Shown here piece after piece: positions 6,320-14,089 of a DNA stretch of 64,000 nt (its first letter is position 1; every line of letters starts with the position of its first letter). The notes beneath the pieces are model-generated. The model did no database searches. It had not been told where the DNA came from and saw only the letters and a program-made list of their open reading frames with translations. The stretch covers positions 496,001 through 560,000 of the forward strand of contig NZ_LT629757.1 in the NCBI RefSeq assembly GCF_900104965.1. The letters run 5' to 3'. The stretch comes from Nocardioides scoriae (GTDB lineage: Bacteria > Actinomycetota > Actinomycetes > Propionibacteriales > Nocardioidaceae). The translations under genes and the position numbers were made by a program.

Positions 6320-8367
6320 GCAGCGCGTCGGCCCGGGCGGGCGCGGGGCGCACGGCGTCGCTGCTGGTGGCCGGCGCCGCGGCGTACCTGGGGCTGGGCG
6401 TGCTGGGCCGCGAGATGACCTTCCCCGGCCAGACCCTCGCCCTGGCGTGGCCCGCGGCGGGCGGCAGCGTGCTGCTCCTGGGCCTGGCCCCGCAGCGCTG
6501 GTGGCCCGTCGCCGGGCTGCTGCTGGCGGTGGCGACCTTCGGCTTCAACTTCGGGACCGGCCTCGAGCCGACGCTGTCCGCGGCCTTCGTGGTGCCCAAC
6601 GTGGTGCAGGCCTTCGTCGGAGCGCTGGTGCTGCGCGGCACCGCCCCCCACCTGCTCGGCGGTGGCGGCACCCGCCCCCTCACCGCGCCGCGGGACTTCC
6701 TCGCGCTGCTGGTGACGGCCGTGTCGTCGTCGCTGGCCGCGGTGCTCAGCGGGACCCTCGCCCTGTGGCTGCTGCGCGGCAGCTGGGACGCCCTGGACTC
6801 CCTGCTGTGGCTGGGCCGCAACTCCGCCGGCGCCCTGGTGGTGCTGACCGTGGTGGTGGTGCTCGTGGGTCGGGTCCCGGCGACCGGGGGCGACCCGTTC
6901 GCCGGGCTGGTGCCGCGCGGGCCCGAGCGACTCCTCGAGCTCGTCGCGCTGGTGGCGGCCACGACCGGCCTCTACGTCCTGGTCTTCGGGCGGTACGCCG
7001 GCCTCCCGCTCGCCTTCCCGCTCCTCGTGCCCAGCGTCTGGGCGGGGCTGCGCTTCGGGCCCCGCACCGTGGCCCTGCACTCGCTGGCGGTCGGCGCGGG
7101 CGTGGCGGTGGCGACGCTGCGGGGCGTGGGGCCGTTCGCCCGCGGAGCGAGCTGGGCCGAGCAGGCGCTGGTCTCGCAGCTGTTCATCGGCACGGTGCTG
7201 GCCCTGGGGATGCTGCTGGCGCTGCAGGCGGTCGAGCGCCGGGCCCTGACGCGCGTGGTGGGCCGGGCCCACGCCGAGGTCAGCAACCAGGCGGCGCTGC
7301 TCTCGACCGTGATCGACTCCATGCACGAGGGGCTCGTGGTCCTCGACGACGAGGGCCGGGTGCTGCTGCGCAACCCCTCCGCGGCCCGGCTGGTGCCCGG
7401 CGTCGCGGCGCAGGGGGAGGTCTCGACCGGGTCCGGCCCGTGGGTCTCGGGGGCCGACGGCCGCCCCCTCGCCCTCGACGAGCTGCCGTTCGCCCGGGCC
7501 CTGCGCGGCGAGCGGGTGGTGGCCGAGGACGCCGAGGTCCACCACGGCGACGGCGCCGACAGGCGGGTGCTGCGGGTCAGCGCTCAACGGCTGCCCTTCG
7601 CCTCCGACTCCGGACGGGGCCAGGCGGTGGTGATCTACCACGACGTCACGGCCGAGCACGCGCAGCGGGCCGCGCTGGAGTCCTTCGCCCACGTGGTGGC
7701 CCACGACCTCAAGGGCCCGCTCGGCACGGTGCAGGGGTGGACCGAGCTGCTCGAGGCCGAGGCGACCGCGGCCCCCCAGGTCGACTCCGGCGAGGTGCTG
7801 GGCGTGCTGGCCCGCGTCTCTGGGGCGACCGACACGATGGGGCGCCTCATCGGGGGCCTGCTGGAGGCCAGCACCTCGCGGCACGCGCAGGTGCGGCTCG
7901 GCGAGGTCGACCTCACCGCGGTCGCCGAGGCGGTCGCGGCGCAGTGGCGCGAGCCCGTGACGGGCGCGGCGCCCGTCATCACCGTCGACCCGCTGCCGGC
8001 GGCGCGCGCCGACGAGGTGCTGGTGCGCCAGCTGCTGGGCAACCTGGTGGGCAACGCCGTCAAGTACGTCGAGCGCGGTCGCGCCGCCGAGGTCACCGTC
8101 TCGGGCCGGGTCGTCGGCGAGCACGTCGAGGTCGTGGTCGCCGACCGCGGCGTCGGGGTGCCGCCGGGCCAGCACGAGGCGATCTTCGCGGTGCTCCACC
8201 GGGCGCACGCCGGCAGCGACTACGAGGGCCACGGGATCGGGCTGTCGGTCTGCCAGACCATCGTGGAGCGCCACGGCGGCACCATCGTGGCGCGGCCCCG
8301 GACCACCGGGCCCGGCACGGCGTTCGTGTTCACGCTCCCGGCGGTGGCGACACCCGCTGCCGGCTGA
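6316..8367 (+). CDS. Membrane sensor histidine kinase (MASE1-like/PAS/HisKA/HATPase)
   Basis: The 683-residue protein starts at a GTG overlapping the methylase stop. Residues about 10-305 are a hydrophobic multi-pass domain resembling MASE1. A PAS-like domain follows (DSMHEGLVVLDDEGRVLLRN, about 335-355). The HisKA helix holds the phospho-acceptor in VVAHDLKGPLG (His about 463). The HATPase N-box is NLVGNAVKY (about 576), with later G-boxes DRGVGVPPG and GHGIGLSV. No response regulator is adjacent, so the partner must be elsewhere. Linkage to a methylase is unusual and its meaning is unknown. Confidence 0.9.
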   Translation: MSSASARAGAGRTASLLVAGAAAYLGLGVLGREMTFPGQTLALAWPAAGGSVLLLGLAPQRWWPVAGLLLAVATFGFNFGTGLEPTLSAAFVVPNVVQAFVGALVLRGTAPHLLGGGGTRPLTAPRDFLALLVTAVSSSLAAVLSGTLALWLLRGSWDALDSLLWLGRNSAGALVVLTVVVVLVGRVPATGGDPFAGLVPRGPERLLELVALVAATTGLYVLVFGRYAGLPLAFPLLVPSVWAGLRFGPRTVALHSLAVGAGVAVATLRGVGPFARGASWAEQALVSQLFIGTVLALGMLLALQAVERRALTRVVGRAHAEVSNQAALLSTVIDSMHEGLVVLDDEGRVLLRNPSAARLVPGVAAQGEVSTGSGPWVSGADGRPLALDELPFARALRGERVVAEDAEVHHGDGADRRVLRVSAQRLPFASDSGRGQAVVIYHDVTAEHAQRAALESFAHVVAHDLKGPLGTVQGWTELLEAEATAAPQVDSGEVLGVLARVSGATDTMGRLIGGLLEASTSRHAQVRLGEVDLTAVAEAVAAQWREPVTGAAPVITVDPLPAARADEVLVRQLLGNLVGNAVKYVERGRAAEVTVSGRVVGEHVEVVVADRGVGVPPGQHEAIFAVLHRAHAGSDYEGHGIGLSVCQTIVERHGGTIVARPRTTGPGTAFVFTLPAVATPAAG

Positions 8368-8371
8368 GCGC

Positions 8372-9418
8372 CTAGTGGCCCTCGGCGTGGGCGGCGTCGC
8401 GGATCTCGCCGACCAGCTCCTCGATGACGTCCTCGAGGGTGGCCACCCCGAGCACCTCGCCCTGGTCGGAGACGACCCGGGCCATGTGGGCGCCGCGCGC
8501 CTGGATCGTCTGCAGCGCGTTGACCAGGGTGTCGGAGTCGCGGACCGTCGCGAACGGCCTCACCCACTTGTCCTCGACGATGCGGGCCCGGCCCTGCGGG
8601 TCGCTCTGCAGGACGTCCTTGATGTGCAGGTAGCCCACCAGCGCGCCGTCGTCGCCGGTCACCGGGAAGCGGGAGTAGCCGGTCTGCGCGCACACGGTCT
8701 CGACGTCCGAGGCGCGGGCGCCCCGGCGCACGGTCTGCACCTGGGCGAGCGGGAGCAGCACGTCGGCGACGGTGCGCGAGGTGAAGCCCAGCGCACCGGA
8801 GAGGCGCTCGTACTCGCGCTCCTCCAGCAGGCCCTCGGCCCGTGACTCGTCGACCATCGCCTCCACCTGCTCGCGGGTGAAGGAGGAGCTCACCTCGTCG
8901 CGCGGCTCGATCTTGAGCAGCCGGATCAGGCCGTTGGCGACGGCGTTGAACAACCAGACCACCGGGCGCAGCACGGTGATGACGACCATCATCGGGGGCC
9001 CGAAGGCCAGCGCGGCCCGCTCGGGGCCCGCGAGCGCGAGGTTCTTGGGCACCATCTCGCCGAGCACCACGTGGAGGTAGACCACCACGAACAAGGCGAT
9101 CACGAAGGCCACCGGGTGCACCCACACCTCCGGGATGCCGACGGCGTGCGCAACCGGCTCGAGGAGGTGTGCCAGCGCCGGCTCGGCCACGGCGCCGAGG
9201 CCGAGCGAGCACACCGTGATGCCGAGCTGGGCGCCGGCCATCACCAGCGAGACCTTCTCCATCGCCTGGAGGGTCGAGCGGGCCATCCGCGAGCCCTGCT
9301 TGGCCCGCGGCTCGATCTGGGTGCGGCGCGCGGAGACGAGCGCGAACTCGGCACCCACGAAGAAGGCGTTGGCGAGCAGCAGGGCGACGCCGAGCAGCAG
9401 GGCGGCCTGGGTGCTCAC
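8372..9418 (-). CDS. DUF21/CBS membrane protein (CNNM-CorC-like), second of pair
   Basis: The 348-residue protein has a DUF21 (CNNM) membrane domain, starting with a hydrophobic helix and FFVGAEFALVSARR, and then a CBS-domain pair (TVRRGARASDVETVC...GYSRFPV; GAHMARVV...GVATLEDVIEELVGEI). The C-terminal CorC_HlyC domain is missing: the protein ends soon after the second CBS domain. The family is linked to Mg2+/Co2+ handling, although often annotated as hemolysin. GTG 9416-9418 overlaps the stop of the upstream paralog (GTGA), so the two genes are co-translated. Confidence 0.88.
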   Translation of the reverse strand: MSTQAALLLGVALLLANAFFVGAEFALVSARRTQIEPRAKQGSRMARSTLQAMEKVSLVMAGAQLGITVCSLGLGAVAEPALAHLLEPVAHAVGIPEVWVHPVAFVIALFVVVYLHVVLGEMVPKNLALAGPERAALAFGPPMMVVITVLRPVVWLFNAVANGLIRLLKIEPRDEVSSSFTREQVEAMVDESRAEGLLEEREYERLSGALGFTSRTVADVLLPLAQVQTVRRGARASDVETVCAQTGYSRFPVTGDDGALVGYLHIKDVLQSDPQGRARIVEDKWVRPFATVRDSDTLVNALQTIQARGAHMARVVSDQGEVLGVATLEDVIEELVGEIRDAAHAEGH

Positions 9419-10776
9419 TGGTCCTCACCCGTCTCCGGGACGAGGCGCCGCACCGAGATCCGGTCGACCCGCAGGCCGTCCATCCGCTCGACCCGCATCA
9501 CGACGTGCTCCTGCACGGGGTCCTCGTCGTCGTCCTCGGGCACCTCGACCGGCAGCGGGACCAGCACCCGGTCGCCACGCTCGGGGATCCGGCCCAGCTC
9601 GCGGACCAGCAGGCCGGCGACGGTGTCGTAGGCGTCGTCCTCGGGCAGCTGCAGCCCGGTCCCGTCGGCGACCTCGTCGGGTCGCAGCAGCCCCGAGAGG
9701 ATCCACGAGCCGTCGGGGCGCTGGCGCAGCCGGGAGCCGTAGCGGTCGTGCTCGTCGGCGATGTCGCCCACGATCTCCTCCACGACGTCCTCGAGGGTGA
9801 CCACGCCGGCCGTGCCGCCGTACTCGTCGGACACGATGGCCATCTGGAAGCCCTCGCCGCGCAGCAGCGAGAGCAGGGGGTCCAGCCGCAGCGACTCGGG
9901 CACCACGGTGGCCTCGACCATGACCTCGCGCACCAGGGTGTCGCCACGCTCCGAGCGGGGCACCGCGACCGCCTGCTTGACGTGCACCGAGCCGACGACG
10001 TGGTCCGAGGACCCCTTGATGACGGGGAACTTCGAGAAGCCGGTCTGGCCGGAGAGCTCGATGATCTCGCTGACCGGGTCGGTGGCGTCGACGCAGGCCA
10101 TCTGCACCCGGGGGGTCATGATCTCGCCGGCCGAGCGCGGACCGAAGGCGACCGAGCGCTGCACCAGCGTGGCGGTCTCGGTGTCGAGGGTGCCCTCGGT
10201 GGCGCTGCGGCTGGTCAGCGAGGCCAGCTCGTCGATCGAGCGGGCCGAGCGCAGCTCCTCCTGGGGCTCGGCGCCCAGCGCACGGACCAGGGCGTTGGCC
10301 GAGCCGTTGAGCAGCCGGATCGGCGCCTTCATCACCGTGGTGAAGACCCGCATCGGCCGCTGGGTCGCCTTGGCGACCTCCAGGGGGAGCGCGATGGCGA
10401 GGTTCTTGGGCACGAGCTCGCCGAAGATCATGGTCAGGCCGGTGGCCAGCACCAGGCCCACGGCCACCGCGATCGGGGTGACGGCGGCGTCGGGGGTGCC
10501 GACCAGCTCCAGCGGCCCGCGGATCAGCCCCGCGATGGCCGGCTCGGCCAGGTAGCCGATGGCGAGGTTGGTCAGCGTGATGCCGACCTGCGCCCCCGAG
10601 AGCTGGGTGGACAGCGACTTCAGCGCCTCCTGCAGCCCCTCGGCCCCGGCGTCACCGGCCTGGGCCGCCTTGTCCACGGTGGAGCGGTCGACGGTCACGA
10701 AGCTGAACTCGGCAGCGACGAAGACCCCGCACGCGAGGACGAGGCCGACGGAGACCGCCAGCAGGAGCCATTCCAT
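9415..10776 (-). CDS. DUF21/CBS/CorC_HlyC membrane protein (CNNM-CorC-like), first of pair
   Basis: The 453-residue protein has four predicted membrane segments in an N-terminal DUF21 domain (FVAAEFSFVTVDRSTVDK, then SGAQVGITLTNLAIGYL). A CBS pair follows (TGFSKFPVIKG; TAGVVTLEDVVEEIVGDI), and then a C-terminal CorC_HlyC domain (DGSWILSGLLRPDEV). It probably acts with the overlapping shorter paralog downstream, perhaps as a heteromer controlling divalent cation flux. ATG 10776 was chosen because CACAAT lies 7 nt upstream; an ATG three codons earlier is the alternative. Confidence 0.9.
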   Translation of the reverse strand: MEWLLLAVSVGLVLACGVFVAAEFSFVTVDRSTVDKAAQAGDAGAEGLQEALKSLSTQLSGAQVGITLTNLAIGYLAEPAIAGLIRGPLELVGTPDAAVTPIAVAVGLVLATGLTMIFGELVPKNLAIALPLEVAKATQRPMRVFTTVMKAPIRLLNGSANALVRALGAEPQEELRSARSIDELASLTSRSATEGTLDTETATLVQRSVAFGPRSAGEIMTPRVQMACVDATDPVSEIIELSGQTGFSKFPVIKGSSDHVVGSVHVKQAVAVPRSERGDTLVREVMVEATVVPESLRLDPLLSLLRGEGFQMAIVSDEYGGTAGVVTLEDVVEEIVGDIADEHDRYGSRLRQRPDGSWILSGLLRPDEVADGTGLQLPEDDAYDTVAGLLVRELGRIPERGDRVLVPLPVEVPEDDDEDPVQEHVVMRVERMDGLRVDRISVRRLVPETGEDQ

Positions 10777-10877
10777 GCGAGCCATTGTGGCGGGTCGGGT
10801 GGGGGTGCGCACACGTCGGAGGGGGCCGGGTGGGGAACACCACCCCACCGGTGGTCGTTGGACCGGGTGAGCGAGAG

Positions 10878-10882
10878 GGAGG
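10878..10882 (+). promoter_or_regulatory. Ribosome binding site deciding the PP2C start
   Basis: GGAGG is 8 nt before GTG 10891. Earlier in-frame GTG codons (10867 and 10882) have no such site. Confidence 0.6.
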
Positions 10883-10890
10883 TGAGTCGG

Positions 10891-11703
10891 GTGCTGAGCT
10901 TCTCCGGTGCTGCTGCGAGCCACCCCGGCCTGGTGCGCGAGGACAACGAGGACTCGGGCTTCGCGGGCCCCAGCCTCCTGGCCGTCGCCGACGGCGTCGG
11001 GGGAGCGGCCGCGGGCGAGGTCGCCTCCGCCACGGCCGTCCACGTCCTCTCCTCCGCGGTCCTCGCCGCCCCGCGCGCGGACCCGGTGCAGGTGCTCGGC
11101 GAGGCGGTGCGGCTGGCCCAGGAGCGGGTGGCCCTGGGCGTCCGGCAGGACGACCGGCGCACCGGCATGGGCACGACGCTCACCGCCGTGCTGGGCGACG
11201 GCGAGCGGTTCGCGCTGCTCCACCTCGGCGACTCGCGCGGCTACGTGCTGCGCGCGGGCAGCCTCACCCGGGTGACGCGCGACCACAGCTTCGTCCAGGA
11301 GCTCCTCGACGCCGGTCGCCTCGAGGAGTCCGCCCGCGAGCACCACCCGTGGCGCCACGTCGTCACCCGCGTCCTGGCCGGCGACCCCCGGGAGACCGGT
11401 GACCTCACCTGGCTGCCGCTGCGGGCGGGGGACCGCGTGCTGCTGTGCAGCGACGGCCTCACCGACCTGGTGGGCGAGCCCGACCTGGAGCAGCTGCTGC
11501 TGGCCCACGACGACGACGACGCCGCGGTCGACGACCTGGTGGCCGCCGCCCTGGCCGCGGGCGGGCGCGACAACGTCACCTGCCTGCTCGCCACGGTCGT
11601 CGAGGGCGCCACCTGGCGCTCCGGGGGCCGGCTGGTCGGCGCGGGTCGTGACCCCCGGCTCGTGGTGGACGCGGGCGCCGTACGCCTGCCGCGCAGCGCC
11701 TGA
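10891..11703 (+). CDS. PP2C-family protein serine/threonine phosphatase
   Basis: The 270-residue protein has the PPM/PP2C metal motifs. These are VREDNEDSGF (residues about 13-22), LLAVADGVGGAAAGE, TTLTAVLG, LLHLGDSRGYVLR, VLLCSDGLTDLV and GGRDNVTCLL. It is a soluble, PstP-like catalytic domain with no transmembrane tail. It should remove phosphate from Ser/Thr kinase substrates or anti-anti-sigma factors. No kinase is adjacent. It is divergent from the CBS pair, with a 114-bp gap. Confidence 0.92.
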   Translation: MLSFSGAAASHPGLVREDNEDSGFAGPSLLAVADGVGGAAAGEVASATAVHVLSSAVLAAPRADPVQVLGEAVRLAQERVALGVRQDDRRTGMGTTLTAVLGDGERFALLHLGDSRGYVLRAGSLTRVTRDHSFVQELLDAGRLEESAREHHPWRHVVTRVLAGDPRETGDLTWLPLRAGDRVLLCSDGLTDLVGEPDLEQLLLAHDDDDAAVDDLVAAALAAGGRDNVTCLLATVVEGATWRSGGRLVGAGRDPRLVVDAGAVRLPRSA

Positions 11704-11857
11704 CGAGGCATTTCTGCCGTTTCACTGGTCTCATGCGTGCCGCTGGGTCACAATGGACCCACAAGTCCATCACTGCACGCACGACACGTGACCTGCACGC
11801 ACCATCTCGAGACCGCTGGGGAAGGCGTACCTCGACGCCGGTGCACAGGAGGTCTCC

Positions 11858-12376
11858 GTGACTGCAGCAGCGAACAACCGTCCCACCACGCGCGGAGTGC
11901 TCTACGTCCACTCCGCGCCTTCAGCGCTGTGCCCGCACATCGAGTGGGCGGTCGGCGGCGTGCTCGGCCTGGCGCCGCGCGTCGAGTGGACCCCGCAGCC
12001 GGCGCAGGCGGGCAGCTACCGCACGGAGTACTCCTGGGCGGGCGAGATCGGCACCGCCGCGGCCCTCACCTCGGCCCTGCGCGGCTGGAACCACCTGCGC
12101 TTCGAGGTGACCGAGGAGTCCACGTCCAGCACGGAGGGGGCGCGCTACTCGGCCACGCCGACGCTGGGCGTCTTCCACGCCGTCACCGGGCTGCACGGCG
12201 ACGTGATGATCCCCGAGGACCGGCTCAAGGCGGCGGTCGTGAAGTCCGCGCTCGGCGAGACCACCCTCGAGCTCGAGGTCGACAAGCTGCTCGGCAAGCC
12301 CTGGGACGACGAGCTGGAGACCTTCCGCCACGCCGGCGAGGGCGTCGCGGTGCGCTGGCTGCACCACGTCGTCTGA
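11858..12376 (+). CDS. DUF3145 domain protein
   Basis: The 172-residue protein belongs to an actinobacteria-restricted family of unknown function. The family signature is visible: RGVLYVHSAPSALCPHIEWA, DWTPQP-like EWTPQPAQ, TSALRGWNHLRFEVTEE and LGVFHAVTGLHGDVMIPEDRL. There is no signal peptide or membrane segment. GTG 11858 follows AGGAGG at 5 nt. It is convergent with the acyl carrier protein gene. No biochemical role can be assigned. Confidence 0.88.
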   Translation: MTAAANNRPTTRGVLYVHSAPSALCPHIEWAVGGVLGLAPRVEWTPQPAQAGSYRTEYSWAGEIGTAAALTSALRGWNHLRFEVTEESTSSTEGARYSATPTLGVFHAVTGLHGDVMIPEDRLKAAVVKSALGETTLELEVDKLLGKPWDDELETFRHAGEGVAVRWLHHVV

Positions 12377-12409
12377 GCCGCCGTGCGCTCCCGGCGGCAG
12401 CCGGGCCGC

Positions 12410-12664
12410 TCAGCGCGCGCCGTGGGTGACCAGGTAGTCGAGGAGGTCGCCCACGTGCACCAGCTGCGAGGTCGCGCTGTCGGCCACGACCACGCCGAGG
12501 CGTCGCTCGAGGCCCTCGAGCACCTCGATCATGGACAGCGAGTCGACCTCGAGGTCGTCGACGAAGCGGCTCTCGGGGCGGACCGAGGCGCTCGGCGTGC
12601 CGGTGACCAGCTCGACGAGCGAGGCCACCTCGGCCACGAGGTGGGGCGGGAACGTCTGCGGCAC
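12410..12664 (-). CDS. Acyl carrier protein
   Basis: The 84-residue four-helix carrier protein has phosphopantetheine attachment Ser in VDSLSMIEVLE. The acidic helix II region RFVDDLEVDSLS and PQTFPPHLVAEVASLVELVTG at the N-terminus are typical. It carries acyl groups for a synthase on a 4'-phosphopantetheine arm. No fatty acid synthase genes are next to it. A position near aceE recalls the acpM neighbourhood of mycobacteria, but kasA/fabD are absent here. GTG 12664 is favoured by TAGGCT 7 nt upstream. Confidence 0.88.
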   Translation of the reverse strand: MPQTFPPHLVAEVASLVELVTGTPSASVRPESRFVDDLEVDSLSMIEVLEGLERRLGVVVADSATSQLVHVGDLLDYLVTHGAR

Positions 12665-12671
12665 GGGAGGC

Positions 12672-12677
12672 AGCCTA
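12672..12677 (-). promoter_or_regulatory. -10 box for the carrier protein gene
   Basis: TAGGCT on the minus strand, 7 nt before GTG 12664. It supports the short 84-residue form over longer readings. Confidence 0.45.
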
Positions 12678-12861
12678 CGGGGTGTCGGACCCGGTCCCGG
12701 GGGGTACGTCGAGCAGGGGAATCGCCCTGCGGGGATGCGGATCCGGCCTGTCTGGTCCACATCTCAACTATCTGGCGGTTCGACCCGCCAGCCGGTCCCG
12801 GTGCGTGGTTGACTCCCAGGGACACGCCGCCTCGCGAGGGGCCCCTATCCGAGGAGCGCGC

Positions 12862-13866
12862 ATGAGATCGGACAGCGACTGTCCCGACAGCGGGCCCGAC
12901 TTCCGCCTGCAGCGCGTCACGATCCACGGCCACGAGCGGGCCTTCGTCAAGGCCGGCCAGGGCCCCGCCCTGCTGCTGCTCCACGGCCTCGGCTGCGACC
13001 ACACCACCTGGTCGCCCGTCATCCGCGACCTCGCGCGCCACTTCACCGTGATCGCCCCGGACCTGCTCGGCCACGGCGTCAGCTCCAAGCCGCGTGCCGA
13101 CTACAGCGTGGGCGGCTACGCCAACGGCATGCGCGACCTGCTGACCGTGCTCGGCATCGACAAGGTGACCGTGGTCGGCCACAGCTTCGGCGGCGGCATC
13201 GCCATGCAGTACGCCTACCAGTTCCCCGAGCGCACCGAGCGGATGATCCTGGTCGCCCCCGGTGGCCTCGGCCCCGAGGTCACCCCGCTGATCCGCCTCA
13301 TCACCCTGCCCGGCTTCCACCAGGCCATGGGCGTGGCGACCCTGCCCGGCGTGCGGCACGTCGGAAAGGCCGGCCTGCGGGTGCTCTCGCGCACCGGCCT
13401 GACGGGCACCCGCGACCTCGGTGAGGTCGCCGACATCTACGAGTCGTTCAAGGACCCCCGCGCCCGCGCGGCCATCGCCCACGTCGTGCGCGCGGTGGTC
13501 GACATGAAGGGCCAGATCGTCACCATGGTCGACCGGGCCTACCTGACCCAGGCGATGCCGATGCTGGTCGTGTGGGGCACCGACGACCTGGTGATCCCGG
13601 CCAAGCACGCCGAGAACGCCGCCCGGATCGCCCCCGGCGCCGTCGTGGAGATCCTGCCCAACAGCGGGCACTTCCCCCACAAGGACCACCCCGAGCGCTT
13701 CGTGAAGATCGTCAACGACTTCATCCGCGCGACCCAGCCGGCGGCGTACCACCGCGGACGCTGGCGCACCCTGCTCCGCAACGGCCCCGCCACCCCGGCC
13801 AACCAGGCCGTCGCCGGCGGCCGCCCCCTCGCCCCCGTGGCCCAGCTGCCGACGAAGGGCGCCTGA
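12862..13866 (+). CDS. Alpha/beta-fold hydrolase
   Basis: This 334-residue enzyme has an oxyanion-hole segment LLLHGLGCDH, the nucleophile elbow GHSFGG, an acidic residue in VWGTDDLVIP and the catalytic His in NSGHFPHKDHP. The complete triad makes it an active esterase or lipase-like enzyme. Its last 40 residues after the fold are Arg/Pro/Ala-rich and may be a flexible tail. It is divergent from the carrier protein gene (197-bp gap), so a thioesterase role is imaginable but unsupported. ATG 12862 has GAGGAG upstream. Confidence 0.88.
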   Translation: MRSDSDCPDSGPDFRLQRVTIHGHERAFVKAGQGPALLLLHGLGCDHTTWSPVIRDLARHFTVIAPDLLGHGVSSKPRADYSVGGYANGMRDLLTVLGIDKVTVVGHSFGGGIAMQYAYQFPERTERMILVAPGGLGPEVTPLIRLITLPGFHQAMGVATLPGVRHVGKAGLRVLSRTGLTGTRDLGEVADIYESFKDPRARAAIAHVVRAVVDMKGQIVTMVDRAYLTQAMPMLVVWGTDDLVIPAKHAENAARIAPGAVVEILPNSGHFPHKDHPERFVKIVNDFIRATQPAAYHRGRWRTLLRNGPATPANQAVAGGRPLAPVAQLPTKGA

Positions 13867-13975
13867 GCGGTCCGGTCGCAGGACCCGCGCCGTCGCCGCA
13901 CGCACCTCCGACGGCCCGTGACCGCACGCCCGCCTACGCGTGCCGGCGTACCACCGCTCGCCGACCGCTGGCGGG

Positions 13976-14035
13976 AACGGACGAAGCGGACGCCGGTGAC
14001 GGGAGTACTGCCCGCTGACGTCCGCTTCGCCCGTT
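13976..14035. terminator. Long hairpin downstream of the hydrolase
   Basis: Arms of 17 bp (13976-13992 and 14019-14035, ACGAAGCGGACG and complement) pair with a single mismatch. It lies between convergent genes and probably ends transcription. There is no T-run. Confidence 0.55.
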
Positions 14036-14040
14036 TCGGC

Positions 14041-14074
14041 GGGCGGTTTCCCCGGTCGACCGGGGAAACCGCCC
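14041..14074. terminator. Perfect 34-bp palindrome between convergent genes
   Basis: GGGCGGTTTCCCCGGTC and its exact complement meet with no loop bases. It is positioned to terminate both the hydrolase and aceE transcripts. A role as a protein binding site cannot be excluded. Confidence 0.65.
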
Positions 14075-14089
14075 CCCCCAGGCGGACGC

